Below, in pieces: positions 35,650 through 44,304 of a DNA stretch of 64,000 nucleotides. The DNA is from an uncultured Pantoea sp. (GTDB lineage: Bacteria > Pseudomonadota > Gammaproteobacteria > Enterobacterales > Enterobacteriaceae): NCBI GenBank assembly GCA_913778495.1, contig CAJYVD010000035.1, positions 62,001 to 126,000 on the forward strand, written 5' to 3'. The position numbers were made by a program, and so were the translations under genes. Under the pieces are notes generated by a model. That model was not told the DNA's origin and made no database searches. It worked only from the letters and a program-made list of their open reading frames with translations. The stretch's first letter is position 1. Each line of letters opens with the position of its first letter.

Positions 35650-36141
35650 ATGAAAATCGAGATCTGCAGGGAGTCGAACATTCCGGAATTGGCGACACTC
35701 TTTGTCGAAATGGAATCCTATTACTTAGGGAATGAGGCTGCCAGCTATGACGAAATGCTTTCTTATCTGACCAATAGAGTTTTCTCCGCCTATTCAGGAG
35801 TGACAGTCCTGGGCGCATGGAAAGATGGAACGCTCGTCGGATTGGCCACGTTCACGCTGATGTACCCTGCCCCAAAATGCTCCGGGCAGGCATACATGAA
35901 AGATCTCTTCACAACAGCAGCAGTGAGAGGTCTTGGGGTCGGTAAATCACTCATGCGATTTATTGCAGCTTTTGCAGTTGAACATGGCTGCACACGTTTT
36001 GACTGGACTGCTGAAACAACCAACCCGAAAGCTGCCGAATTTTATTTGGCACTCGGCGCTTCTCTTGTTGAAGAAAAACAGTACTTCCGACTGGATAATC
36101 AGCGTTTAGCTGCGTTTGCTATGCAGGACGTACATTCCTGA
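35650..36141 (+). CDS. GNAT-family N-acetyltransferase
   Basis: A 163-aa acetyltransferase starting MKIEICRESNIPEL (ATG 35650, AAAGGGA upstream); the frame is open 14 codons further. The acetyl-CoA pyrophosphate-binding region is VRGLGVGKSLMRFI (Arg/Gln-x-x-Gly-x-Gly/Ala type). The C-terminal beta-5 and alpha-4 region is FDWTAETTNPKAAEFYLALG. The substrate is unknown; members include small-molecule and toxin-modifying acetylases. Monocistronic, followed by a shortened hairpin repeat. Confidence 0.88.
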   Translation: MKIEICRESNIPELATLFVEMESYYLGNEAASYDEMLSYLTNRVFSAYSGVTVLGAWKDGTLVGLATFTLMYPAPKCSGQAYMKDLFTTAAVRGLGVGKSLMRFIAAFAVEHGCTRFDWTAETTNPKAAEFYLALGASLVEEKQYFRLDNQRLAAFAMQDVHS

Positions 36142-36226
36142 AGCACCATTCCGACTGCGCAGCAGCGCTAAGTGGTCGGGTTGTTAAGTTAAAATGGCAG
36201 AACTCCCCTGTCTCTATCATTATTAT

Positions 36227-36270
36227 GTCCGCCTATAGTGCCGTTGCGACGCAAAGCACCAGAAGCGGAC
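36227..36270. repeat. Intergenic hairpin repeat, shortened copy
   Basis: Only outer arms remain: GTCCGCCTATAGTGCC at the left and CACCAGAAGCGGAC at the right, 44 bp in all. This looks like an internal deletion of the two-hairpin element. Confidence 0.65.
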
Positions 36271-36342
36271 GTTGTTTGGGCTCCTGACCGTAAAAAGGGC
36301 GCATCAACGGTGTTTGCGTTCCACATCATCTGGCATCACAGC

Positions 36343-37173
36343 TTACATTTCCTGGCGATCTGCACCGTATGCCACGGCTTTCATTGCCTGCAGCGCGCTC
36401 AGACGCGTTTTTAATGCGGCTTCAATATTGTCATAGGCTGTACTGCCCAGCGGCAGACGTAAGGGGGGGCTGGCAGCATCAGCCGCGGCAATCATCGCTG
36501 TCACGCATCTCTCCGCATCCCCCTTAATCACAAACTCACCAGACATCAATGCCGACCGCAGTTCGCCCGCCAGCGTATTGTGATAAGCCGGCAGGGCATC
36601 AGCCATATCCAATCCCGTGCCGAACTGCGTTGCCGTCGGCCCCGGCTCAACCAGCAAAAAGTCAATGCCGAACGCCGCGACTTCCTGCCGGACCGCTTCG
36701 ACAAAACCTTCAATTCCCCATTTAGTCGCGTGATACAAACTGAAATTGGGATAAGCAATCTGGCCGCCTTCTGATGAAACCTGCACGACACGACCGCCGC
36801 CCTGCTGTCGCAAAAACGGAATCGCCGCGCGAATAAGCTGAATCGAACCCGTGAGATTGGTGGCAATCTGTCGCTCAATTTGCGTATCGCTCAATTCTTC
36901 GGCTGCGCCAAACAGGCCGTACGCCGCGTTGCTTACCACGATATCAATCCGCCCCGCCTGAGCGAAAGCAGCTTCAACGGTGGGTTTTATCGTCGCTGAC
37001 CTACTGAGATCAAGCATCATCACCTGCAAATGTTCGCCATAGATTGCTGCGAGATCATCCAAAGCTGTTCTGTTTCGAACAGTTGCGACGACCCGATCAC
37101 CTCGGGCCAGTAGCTTTTCACACATCAGGCGACCCAAGCCGCTGGATGCGCCGGTTATAAGCCAGGTTTTCAT
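36343..37173 (-). CDS. Short-chain dehydrogenase/reductase (SDR)
   Basis: A 276-aa classical SDR. Cofactor motif TGASSGLG (about residues 7-14), NAAYG (about 85), catalytic Ser in VQVSSEGG and Tyr/Lys in YHATKWG are all intact. I start at MKTWLITG (ATG 37171-37173), with GGAG 9 nt upstream, rather than at the ATG three codons before, which is adjacent to that site. It is divergent from a LysR gene through about 100 bp, a common regulator-target arrangement. The substrate is unknown; the C-terminal region resembles oxidoreductases annotated as YusZ/DltE-like. Confidence 0.9.
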   Translation of the reverse strand: MKTWLITGASSGLGRLMCEKLLARGDRVVATVRNRTALDDLAAIYGEHLQVMMLDLSRSATIKPTVEAAFAQAGRIDIVVSNAAYGLFGAAEELSDTQIERQIATNLTGSIQLIRAAIPFLRQQGGGRVVQVSSEGGQIAYPNFSLYHATKWGIEGFVEAVRQEVAAFGIDFLLVEPGPTATQFGTGLDMADALPAYHNTLAGELRSALMSGEFVIKGDAERCVTAMIAAADAASPPLRLPLGSTAYDNIEAALKTRLSALQAMKAVAYGADRQEM

Positions 37174-37273
37174 TATGGTCATCTCCGTTTGATAAGTTGG
37201 ATAACATCATAAATCGGATTATTGGTGGCATAATCTCCACAAACAAGCATGAGGTGGTGGGAAATATTCAACA

Positions 37274-38176
37274 ATGAAGCGACCTTCCTGGAATGAACTG
37301 CAGGCTGTAAAAGTCATTGCCGGACAGCGCAGCTTTAGTCGCGCTGCTGCAGTGCTCGGACTTAAACGTTCAACGCTTAGCCATATGATCAAAGGGCTGG
37401 AGGCAACACTCGGCGTGCAGTTGTTCCATCGCACAACACGTAGCGTTGCGCTGACCGAAGCGGGTGAAATGCTGATTGCGCGTCTGACCCCCTTGCTGTC
37501 GGAAATGGATGAACTACTGAATGACGTCACCGCCAGCGCTCAGCAGCCTTATGGCACGCTGCGCATCAGCGCCAGCGACGCGGCAATCCGTCTTCTGCTG
37601 GAAACGGTATTGCCAGCATTTATCCAGCAAAAGCCGGGGATTGAGATTGATCTAGTCGCACAGGGACAACTGGTTGACATCGTCGCGCAGGGGTTTGATG
37701 CAGGCATCAGGCTGATTGAAGATGTCCCTAAAGATATGGTTGCAATTCCGCTGAGTGGCCCTCTGCGCTTTGTTACCGTCGCATCACCCGACTACCTGAC
37801 CGGGCGTCCTACAGTCCGGCATCCGCAGGACATGATGCAACATACATGTCTGCGCCAGCGTCTGCCGAGCGGAAAACGTTATCACTGGGAATATAAGCAG
37901 CATGAGCAACAGTTTGCGCTGGATGTGCCGGGCAGCCTGACCCTGGATAACAGCGCGTTGATGGTGGAAGCGGCTGTCGCTGGATTAGGTGTAGCGTATG
38001 TGCCGGAGCCCTACGCCCGGCAGGGCCTCGACACCAAGCGGCTGGTTAGGTTACTGGAAGACTGGACAATCGCGTCGCAGGGCCTCGCACTCTACTTTCC
38101 GCAAAATCGCCATATGCCCGTTGCGCTAAGGCTGTTTGTCGACACAGTAAAAGCCGTGACGTCTGCCTTGAACTAA
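37274..38176 (+). CDS. LysR-family transcriptional regulator
   Basis: A 300-aa LysR-type regulator of the DmlR/CrgA-like group. The helix-turn-helix (SFSRAAAVLGLKRSTLSHMI, about 16-35) and wing FHRTTRSVALTEAG are clear. The effector domain begins near residue 90 with GTLRISASDAAIRLLL. Divergent from the SDR gene, so probably its activator or repressor. GGTGGGAAAT lies upstream of the ATG. Confidence 0.9.
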   Translation: MKRPSWNELQAVKVIAGQRSFSRAAAVLGLKRSTLSHMIKGLEATLGVQLFHRTTRSVALTEAGEMLIARLTPLLSEMDELLNDVTASAQQPYGTLRISASDAAIRLLLETVLPAFIQQKPGIEIDLVAQGQLVDIVAQGFDAGIRLIEDVPKDMVAIPLSGPLRFVTVASPDYLTGRPTVRHPQDMMQHTCLRQRLPSGKRYHWEYKQHEQQFALDVPGSLTLDNSALMVEAAVAGLGVAYVPEPYARQGLDTKRLVRLLEDWTIASQGLALYFPQNRHMPVALRLFVDTVKAVTSALN

Positions 38177-38238
38177 CCCCATTGATTCCGCCAACGGGCA
38201 ATACGGATTGAACAAATCCAAGGCGGATCAGGCCATAC

Positions 38239-38300
38239 GTCCGCTCTTCGCTCATAGCGGACTTTGAGCGCCGACTGTCCACCTTGTGCCAGAAGCGAAC
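38239..38300. repeat. Two-hairpin intergenic repeat, full-length copy
   Basis: Left unit GTCCGCTCTTCGCTCATAG-CGGAC (38239-38262) and right unit GTCCACCTTGTGCCAGAAGC-GAAC (38277-38300), spaced by 14 bp. Confidence 0.85.
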
Positions 38301-38393
38301 GTTGCAAACGAACTTCTATGTTAAATATTGGACGCCGTAACTGATGAAACATTATGTTAGGTTCACTAGCTAAAAATTAATCGAGGGTATCGA

Positions 38394-38852
38394 ATATTTA
38401 GCATTTCAGAAGTAGATAAAAGTGATTCTGATCTGGCCTTGCTGGTCAGCGAGCTCGATGCCTTTCAGAGCGAACTGTACCCTTCAGAAAGTAACCACTG
38501 CCTGGATCTTTCAGCAGTTAGTGACGAGCAGCTCCGGTGCGTGATCGTCCGTGATGAAGGGAATGCACCCGCAGGTTGTGGTGCTTTGATGTTTCACGAA
38601 GATGGCTCAGCTGAGATTAAACGGGTTTATATTCGACCGGAATACCGGGGCAGAAAGCTGGGAGAGCAGATAGTCAGTACAATCGAGATGATTGCTTCGG
38701 AACAAAATTTGCCCTTATTACGGCTTGAAACAGGGATTCACCAGCAACCAGCGATAGCACTGTATCGCAGATGCGGTTACGAGATATGCGATGCATTCAC
38801 CCCGTATAAAGCAGATCCGTTGAGTGTTTTTATGCGCAAAGAGCTTCCTTAA
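38394..38852 (+). CDS. GNAT-family N-acetyltransferase with uncertain (non-ATG) start
   Basis: Reading frame of a GNAT acetyltransferase. Motif A is IRPEYRGRKLGEQIV and the C-terminal part PAIALYRRCGYEICDAF is typical. Family members usually begin a few residues before a segment like ISEVDKSDSDLALLVSELDAF, which here is encoded from 38394 onward. No ATG, GTG or TTG opens it, and the codon correctly spaced from a GAGGG ribosome binding site is ATA (38394-38396). The first standard start is TTG at 38439, giving 137 aa with the N-terminal strand missing. Either an ATG-to-ATA change damaged the gene or a rare start is used. Confidence 0.75.
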   Translation: MFSISEVDKSDSDLALLVSELDAFQSELYPSESNHCLDLSAVSDEQLRCVIVRDEGNAPAGCGALMFHEDGSAEIKRVYIRPEYRGRKLGEQIVSTIEMIASEQNLPLLRLETGIHQQPAIALYRRCGYEICDAFTPYKADPLSVFMRKELP

Positions 38853-38886
38853 CGTAACGCTGTGATAGCGCCAAGGAAGGGCGCAA

Positions 38887-38922
38887 CAGGGATGTTATGT
38901 CTAATGTGGCATAACATCCCTG
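38887..38922. terminator. Strong hairpin after the GNAT gene
   Basis: Perfect 13-bp stem CAGGGATGTTATG / CATAACATCCCTG with a 10-nt loop, 35 bp after the stop. There is no T-tract, so it may be an RNA-stabilising hairpin rather than a true terminator. Confidence 0.5.
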
Positions 38923-38936
38923 CCCATATGTTTGAC

Positions 38937-38998
38937 GTCCGCTTTTCGCTCATAGCGGCCGTTACGGCGCAAGTATCTGCTCCGTGCCAGAAGCGGAC
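38937..38998. repeat. Two-hairpin intergenic repeat, full-length copy
   Basis: Left unit GTCCGCTTTTCGCTCATAG-CGGCC (38937-38960); right unit CTGCTCCGTGCCAGAAGC-GGAC ending 38998. Best match to the inferred consensus apart from one arm change. Confidence 0.85.
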
Positions 38999-39160
38999 AT
39001 TATTTACGTTCGATGCATCCCTCGTGAGACAGACCATCCCGGTTTGCATTCAGCTAAATTTTTTCATGATTTTCGTTCGGAACTGAAAGCATTCCGCTAC
39101 AACTGGCTGGTATGTTTGTTACAGGACATTTAAATCAACAACATGCATGGTCCACTGACG

Positions 39161-39775
39161 ATGAAAGTGATTCTTGTTCGACACGCAGAAACAGAGTGGA
39201 ATGCGAGAGGTCTTATTCAGGGGCAGAGCGATAGCACGTTGACTCAACGGGGGCAGCGCCAAACATCAGCCTTACTGGCAGCATTTGTCGCGAGTGATTA
39301 CCAGGTTGAACGTGTTTACGCTTCTCCACTTGGTCGTACCTGGCAAATGGGACAGAGCCTGTCTGAGTGCTTTGGTTGCTCATTGGTAGCTGAAACTGCT
39401 CTTAAAGAACAGGCATTTGGTCAGTTTGAAGGCATGTCAACGGCACAGCTCATTCAACACCATCCGAAAGATGCAAATGCGTTATTCAAATTTGATGCAG
39501 ATTATTTTCCGCCAGAGGGAGAGTCATTAGCACAGGCTACTCAACGAGTAATAAGTTTCTTACAAGATCTGCAAGGCACCAAAGAACATCTGTGCGTGTG
39601 TATCGTGACGCATGGGCATGTCAGTCAGGGAGTTCTGGCAATACTTAAAGAAGGGACTATCGATAACTTTACCCGATACGCTCACCCCAATGCGAGTTAC
39701 TCCGTTTTCGATTTTTTGGATGGAAAATGCATCGCGCTCAGATGGGGAATTGCCACACATCTACTTGAACATTAG
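39161..39775 (+). CDS. Histidine phosphatase family protein (phosphoglycerate-mutase-like)
   Basis: A 204-aa histidine phosphatase. The catalytic motif is LVRHAETEWNARG (RHG type, with Ala in place of the usual Gly of RHG), then YASPLGRTWQMG, the acid donor region EQAFGQFEGM and the second His in IVTHGHVSQG. It resembles GpmB/CobC-type phosphatases more than true mutases. I start at MKVILVRH; an ATG six codons upstream (39143) is possible, and neither has a good ribosome binding site. Monocistronic and flanked by hairpin repeats on both sides. Confidence 0.88.
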   Translation: MKVILVRHAETEWNARGLIQGQSDSTLTQRGQRQTSALLAAFVASDYQVERVYASPLGRTWQMGQSLSECFGCSLVAETALKEQAFGQFEGMSTAQLIQHHPKDANALFKFDADYFPPEGESLAQATQRVISFLQDLQGTKEHLCVCIVTHGHVSQGVLAILKEGTIDNFTRYAHPNASYSVFDFLDGKCIALRWGIATHLLEH

Positions 39776-39821
39776 GTTTCTAGCGGTCATTTGAGTTAGG
39801 CGATATTACCTTAAACACGAT

Positions 39822-39845
39822 GTCCGCTTCTCGCTCATAGCGGAC
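39822..39845. repeat. Intergenic hairpin repeat, single left-hand unit
   Basis: GTCCGCTTCTCGCTCATAG-CGGAC. Last copy seen in the window; its end touches the stop region of the minus-strand cupin regulator. Confidence 0.8.
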
Positions 39846-39846
39846 A

Positions 39847-40452
39847 TCAGACAGACTGTTTTTCGTGTACTGTCATGATAAAAATCAATGGACTCGCTTC
39901 CCTGTTTTCATAGAAATGCGGAACATCGGTTCTGGCCGTTGCTGAACACCCGGTCTTTAACAGATACAGGTGGTCCTGTACCCCGAGCGTGAGCGATCCC
40001 GCTTGAACATAAAACAGTTCAAGCGTTCCTTCTGTGTGGCCGGGGGAATGGAACTTTTCACCGGGTTGCATTTCCCACATCCAGAGTTCTGTCATATCAG
40101 GGCCGCCAGATCCCGCGAGCAACTTTGCACTGCCTCCTTTTTCACCTTTCCACAGTTCGGGTATGTCATCTGAGGAGATGAGACGCACAGCGGGTTTTGA
40201 GCTGACATCCACAAAGTCAGCCACTGAAACGCCCATCGCGGCAGCTAAGCGGCACAGCACGGCGATGCTGGGATTTGCCCGGCATCCCTCGATCTCAACC
40301 AGGGTGCCTTTACTGACGCCGGCCCGATGAGAGAGTTCATCAAGGGACATTTTCTTTTGCTGACGGTACACCTTAATCCGCTGTGATACGGCTGCATTGA
40401 CGGTGTCAGCGAGAGAATGCGCATCGGTCATTAAATTGACTTTTTTGGTCAT
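39847..40452 (-). CDS. XRE-cupin transcriptional regulator
   Basis: A 201-aa regulator with an N-terminal helix-turn-helix (about 22-78: KKMSLDELSHRAGVSKGTLV, then EGCRANPSIAVLCRLAAAMG) and a C-terminal cupin sensor domain (about 125-195: PGEKFHSPGHTEGTLELFYV). This layout is common for regulators sensing small metabolites. It is divergent from a B3/B4-domain gene through a short gap containing repeated GGTCAT elements. Start ATG 40452 is provisional; an in-frame ATG at 40431 is also possible and neither has a clear ribosome binding site. Confidence 0.88.
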   Translation of the reverse strand: MTKKVNLMTDAHSLADTVNAAVSQRIKVYRQQKKMSLDELSHRAGVSKGTLVEIEGCRANPSIAVLCRLAAAMGVSVADFVDVSSKPAVRLISSDDIPELWKGEKGGSAKLLAGSGGPDMTELWMWEMQPGEKFHSPGHTEGTLELFYVQAGSLTLGVQDHLYLLKTGCSATARTDVPHFYENREASPLIFIMTVHEKQSV

Positions 40453-40481
40453 CGGTCATTATCATGGTATAAATTGGTCAT
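40447..40481. promoter_or_regulatory. GGTCAT repeats: candidate operator of the XRE-cupin/B3-B4 pair
   Basis: GGTCAT occurs at 40447-40452, 40454-40459 and 40476-40481. The last two are GGTCATT spaced 22 bp apart (two helical turns) and flank a GGTATAAAT -10-like sequence. They are well placed for repression of the plus-strand gene and autoregulation of the cupin gene. Confidence 0.5.
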
Positions 40482-40495
40482 TAAAGGATTATCAC

Positions 40496-41191
40496 GTGTT
40501 AAAAGTCTCTCCGTCAATCGCACCTGAAATTTATCGCCTTGCACCTGGATTTCGGGCGCTCAGTATCGTCGTGAAAGCCGCATCGGTGATGAACCCAAGT
40601 ACAGGAGAAGCGGCACTGCAGGAAGCGTGTGAAGCGGTGCTGGCAGGTCAGCCTGAATGGGCTGAATCTCATCTGGCCGCATGGGGCGATGTTTTCCAGA
40701 AATTTGGCGCGAAACCAAAACGCACGCCGTGTTCAGCTGATGCGCTGCGTAAGCGCGTATTGCGCGACGGCTCCATGCCAGCGATCGACCCCATCGTTGA
40801 TCTTTATAATGCTGTCAGCCTTCGTTATGCCGTTCCGGTCGGTGGCGAGAATATCTCTGCCTATCAGGGAGCGCCGCGCCTGGCTGTGGCCAACGGAACC
40901 GAACCTTTTGATACCGTTAAAGAGGGGGAAGCCGCCGTTGAATACCCTTTCCAAGGCGAGGTTGTCTGGTGTGATGATATCGGCGTGACCTGCCGCCGCT
41001 GGAACTGGCGCCAGGGGATCAGAACTCGCCTGAGCGTGGACGCTCAGGAAATGTGGTTCATCCTGGAGAGTCTCCCACAGATGCCACTGGAGACGCTTTA
41101 CGAAGCCGGGAAGATGCTGACCGACGGCCTGGAAAAAATGATGCCCGGTCTGTGGTATGACGTTGCTCTCATCGCGGAACAACACCCGTGA
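40496..41191 (+). CDS. B3/B4 tRNA-editing-domain protein
   Basis: A 231-aa stand-alone B3/B4 domain protein, homologous to the editing domain of the phenylalanyl-tRNA synthetase beta subunit, which hydrolyses mischarged aminoacyl-tRNA. I start at GTG 40496 because AAAGGA lies 8 nt upstream; no better start exists. Typical stretches are DALRKRVLRDGSMPAIDPIV and DLYNAVSLRYAVPVGGENI. The stand-alone form may clear mischarged tRNA or bind amino acids or metabolites. Divergent from the XRE-cupin regulator, which is its probable controller. Confidence 0.87.
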   Translation: MLKVSPSIAPEIYRLAPGFRALSIVVKAASVMNPSTGEAALQEACEAVLAGQPEWAESHLAAWGDVFQKFGAKPKRTPCSADALRKRVLRDGSMPAIDPIVDLYNAVSLRYAVPVGGENISAYQGAPRLAVANGTEPFDTVKEGEAAVEYPFQGEVVWCDDIGVTCRRWNWRQGIRTRLSVDAQEMWFILESLPQMPLETLYEAGKMLTDGLEKMMPGLWYDVALIAEQHP

Positions 41192-41319
41192 TAGCGTTCC
41201 TCGCCTGACGCAGAAAGCCATGAAACGTGCATAAGCCTGCGTATACTAATGCGGTTCGCTTGTAACAACGGACGATGCATTGCATGTCATCTCACGTAAC
41301 CCGATGATTCAGGACAGAT

Positions 41320-41859
41320 ATGAATACCAAATATGCTCCGTCGCAAATTGTACTTCACTGGCTGGTGTTTTTGCTGGTGGTTGTCGCGTACTGCACCATG
41401 GAGTTCCGCGATCTGGCACCGCGTGGCTCATGGCAACGTCTGACCATGGTGGTTAGCCATTTTAGTGCAGGAAGCTGTGTGCTGGTCCTCATGCTTTCGC
41501 GGCTGGTACTGCGCGTGCGTCACCGTAGCCCGGCGATCGTGCCGAAACCCCCGCACTGGCAAACCGGCCTCGCCCATCTGCTGCACCTGGCGATTTACCT
41601 GCTGTTTATTGCGCTGCCTACGCTAGGGATTTTATCGCGCTTTTACATGGGTGAGAGCTGGTGGATATTCGGTATCCCGATGCCGGTCAGCGGCGATCCC
41701 GATCCGGATTTCGCCGACACGCTGATAGATTGGCACGAAACCCTCGCCCCTTACGGATATTGGCTGATTGGCATCCATGCCGCTGCCGCGCTGGCACACC
41801 ATTATCTGTTTAAAGACAATACGCTGCTACGCATGATGCCTGCGCGTCGTAAGCGGTAA
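41320..41859 (+). CDS. cybB: Cytochrome b561
   Basis: A 179-aa di-heme inner-membrane cytochrome b561, which oxidises quinol and can pass electrons to superoxide in the E. coli CybB family. Four helices are visible: about 12-30, 46-66, 88-110 and 145-165. Heme His ligands fit QIVLHWLVF (His13), VVSHFSAGS, HLLHLAIYLL and IGIHAAAALAHHYLF. The ribosome binding site AGGACAG precedes the ATG. It ends at a strong bidirectional terminator shared with the convergent chemoreceptor gene. Confidence 0.92.
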   Translation: MNTKYAPSQIVLHWLVFLLVVVAYCTMEFRDLAPRGSWQRLTMVVSHFSAGSCVLVLMLSRLVLRVRHRSPAIVPKPPHWQTGLAHLLHLAIYLLFIALPTLGILSRFYMGESWWIFGIPMPVSGDPDPDFADTLIDWHETLAPYGYWLIGIHAAAALAHHYLFKDNTLLRMMPARRKR

Positions 41860-41871
41860 CGACGGCGCTTC

Positions 41872-41903
41872 CATCGGTGCTGAAATGGGCCTCAGCACCG
41901 ATG
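41872..41903. terminator. Bidirectional terminator between cybB and the chemoreceptor gene
   Basis: Perfect 12-bp stem CATCGGTGCTGA / TCAGCACCGATG with an 8-nt loop, 12 bp past the cybB stop and 24 bp past the convergent gene's stop. Confidence 0.75.
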
Positions 41904-41927
41904 TGGTTTGCTCTGGTACAGTTGTTG

Positions 41928-43868
41928 TCAGTTGAGGCTAAATCGCCCTACGGTCAGCGACAACTGCGCGGCCTGCTCTTCAAGGGAATTGGCCGCTGCT
42001 GACATCTCCTGCACCAGCGAAGCGTTCTGCTGCGTTGTGCCATCCATTTCATTCACCGCAATCGTGACCTGACTGATTCCGCGTGCTTGCTCATCGGATG
42101 CCGTGACGATCTCGCCGATGATCGCCCGCACGGAATGCACCGCACGCGTCATCTCCTGCATCGTTTTGCCCGCATCCTGCACTTGCTGCACGCCGCTTCC
42201 CACGCGCTGTGTCGACTCCTCGATCAGGGCGGCGATCTCTTTCACCGCGCTGGCGCTGCGCTGCGCCAGATTGCGCACCTCGCTGGCCACCACGGCAAAG
42301 CCACGACCTTGCTCACCCGCGCGCGCGGCTTCCACCGCCGCGTTGAGCGCCAGAATATTGGTCTGGAAGGCGATACTGTTGATCATGGTGGTGATATCGC
42401 CGATTTTTTTCGCACTGTCGTCGATCTGCGCCATGGTTTGCACTACCTCACCCACCAGCGTCTCGCCGCGGCTGGCGATTTGCGTGGCGTTCTCGGTGAG
42501 TTCCGTCGCCTGATGGGCATTACTGGCGTTGTGTTTAACCGTGGCGGTAATCTGCTCCATGCTGGCCGCGGTCTGCTCCAGCGCCGCCGCCTGCTGCTCG
42601 GTGCGTGACGCCAGGTTCAAGTTACCGCCGGCGATCTCTTCCGCACCGAGACGCACCGAGGCGCTGGCCTGCTGAATTTGCCCGACGATCTCTCGCAGTT
42701 GGTTCTGCATAGTGTGCAATGCGTAGAACAGGCTGCTGGTATCGTGTGCGCCAATCGAAATGGTGTTGTCCAGCTTGCCCTCGGCCACCGCCAGCGCAAT
42801 GGTGGCGGCCTCGCGCGGTTCGCCGCCAATCGGCCGCAGAACTTTACGGTTAAACACCCAGCCCAGCAAACCGCTTACCACCACAATGCTCACGACCACC
42901 ATGATTACGGCGTAAATCAACTGCTGACGCGCAGATGCCATAACGTTGCTAACCGGTGCGACCACGCCGAGATACCATTTCTCGCTGCTGTTGCCGATGG
43001 TAATGGGTTGCCAGGTCACCAGCGCATTCTCACCGAGCAGCGCGTCGTGTTGCTCATAGACCGTGCTGCTGTAGCTGTGCGTGTCGCCCTGCCAGGCTTT
43101 AGAGGTCAGGTTTTTATCCGGATAAGAGACCACTTTGCCCGCGCTCGAGAGCAGCATGGCATAACCGGCGCCCTCCCACGGTTTGATGCTGTTCACTTTG
43201 GCCTGTAATGAGGCTAAAGAGATATCTGACGTCACAACGCCCCACAGTTTGCCGTTGCTGACAATCGGCGCGGCCACCGAGGTTAACAGGGTTGGCACCC
43301 CGTTATAGGCGTAGCTATAGGGTTCTATGAGGGTGTCCTTGCGGGTTTTCTGCGGCACCAGATAATAATCGCCCTGGCCCGGCGTAAAGATCGACGTCAG
43401 CGGGTGCAGTGCGAATTTGCCGGCCTGATCGCGATCGACGAAAAAGGCGTAGCGGCCTTTAGGGGCTTGGCCTGGCTTATCCGCAAATTCACCGTCGCGG
43501 CCATCAAACGCGTTTTCTTCAAAAATCACGGAAATCGAGAGGTAATCAGGGTTGTCGCGCAGCGCTGAAATCATCAGCTTATTGCCCACCTGACGATCGG
43601 TAATCCCCGCTTCAGGCAGCCCGATCAGGCTGTGCCCGAGACCGTGCGCCACGTCGCGCGCATGCGTGAGTTCTTGCTGAATTTGTAGCGCTTGAGATTG
43701 GGCAATGGTTTGCAAATAGCGCGATGCCAGCGCTTTCTGTTCGCTGCTGGATTGCCAGCTCAGCATACCGATGGTCAGGGCGAAGCCCAGCGTGATGGTG
43801 ATTGCGCCCGTCAGCAAGACCTGCGTGCGGGTACTCATACTTTTCTTATTGGCTTTCAGTGTGGCCAT
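41928..43868 (-). CDS. Methyl-accepting chemotaxis protein with dCache sensor
   Basis: A 646-aa chemoreceptor. Helix 1 is near residues 14-32 ([20 protein letters not shown]). A periplasmic double-Cache sensor (about 40-310) contains [18 protein letters not shown] and [18 protein letters not shown], typical of amino-acid-binding dCache domains. Helix 2 (about 318-340), a HAMP domain and the signalling hairpin with [20 protein letters not shown] follow. The C-terminus ([11 protein letters not shown]) lacks the NWETF tether. The ligand is unproven; amino acids or related compounds are likely. Shares a bidirectional terminator with cybB. Confidence 0.93.
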   Translation of the reverse strand: MATLKANKKSMSTRTQVLLTGAITITLGFALTIGMLSWQSSSEQKALASRYLQTIAQSQALQIQQELTHARDVAHGLGHSLIGLPEAGITDRQVGNKLMISALRDNPDYLSISVIFEENAFDGRDGEFADKPGQAPKGRYAFFVDRDQAGKFALHPLTSIFTPGQGDYYLVPQKTRKDTLIEPYSYAYNGVPTLLTSVAAPIVSNGKLWGVVTSDISLASLQAKVNSIKPWEGAGYAMLLSSAGKVVSYPDKNLTSKAWQGDTHSYSSTVYEQHDALLGENALVTWQPITIGNSSEKWYLGVVAPVSNVMASARQQLIYAVIMVVVSIVVVSGLLGWVFNRKVLRPIGGEPREAATIALAVAEGKLDNTISIGAHDTSSLFYALHTMQNQLREIVGQIQQASASVRLGAEEIAGGNLNLASRTEQQAAALEQTAASMEQITATVKHNASNAHQATELTENATQIASRGETLVGEVVQTMAQIDDSAKKIGDITTMINSIAFQTNILALNAAVEAARAGEQGRGFAVVASEVRNLAQRSASAVKEIAALIEESTQRVGSGVQQVQDAGKTMQEMTRAVHSVRAIIGEIVTASDEQARGISQVTIAVNEMDGTTQQNASLVQEMSAAANSLEEQAAQLSLTVGRFSLN

Positions 43869-44157
43869 GATGGCGCCCCCGGCGTTGAGACTTTCTTAAA
43901 AAAAAAGAACCACACCCTGTGCGCAATAATCCCTTTGTTAGCTCTATCGGCCTGGGAGAAAAGAACTTGAAGCTCATGCCCGCTGAATTGGCCAGCGTGT
44001 GAAGCCGATCGTTGAACGCCCTATAAATTGTGCGGCTTTGTGCGGCTTTCGCAGAGAACAACGCAGCGTGTTGATCTGGCGCAAGATCACACCGGGCAAC
44101 AGGTGTCAGGGTAGCGTTATGGGCGCACGGCGCTGCAGCGAGAAGAGGAAAAAAGAG

Positions 44158-44262
44158 ATGGCAGGAAAAATGGGTTTAACGGGCGTGATGGTGGTGTGGC
44201 TGGTCTACGTGGCGTGGATGGTTAGCTACTATTCCGGGACCTTTTCACTATTTAGCCACTAA
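44158..44262 (+). CDS. Small membrane protein, 34 aa
   Basis: A 34-residue protein MAGKMGLTGVMVVWL..., with one hydrophobic helix (VMVVWLVYVAWMVSYYSG). The ribosome binding site GAAGAGGA lies upstream of the ATG at 44158, and a perfect terminator follows the stop directly. These three signs together support a real gene, although the family is not recognised. The longer upstream frame (from 43999) has poor composition and is probably not translated. Confidence 0.65.
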   Translation: MAGKMGLTGVMVVWLVYVAWMVSYYSGTFSLFSH

Positions 44263-44293
44263 TAAAAATCCCGGCCTGGCCGGGATTTTTATT
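44261..44293. terminator. Bidirectional terminator
   Basis: Perfect 15-bp stem with loop CTG (ATCCCGGC / GCCGGGAT core), A-run before and T-run after. It serves both the small membrane protein (+) and yebG (-). Confidence 0.92.
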
Positions 44294-44304
44294 ACGCGCG
44301 GTAC

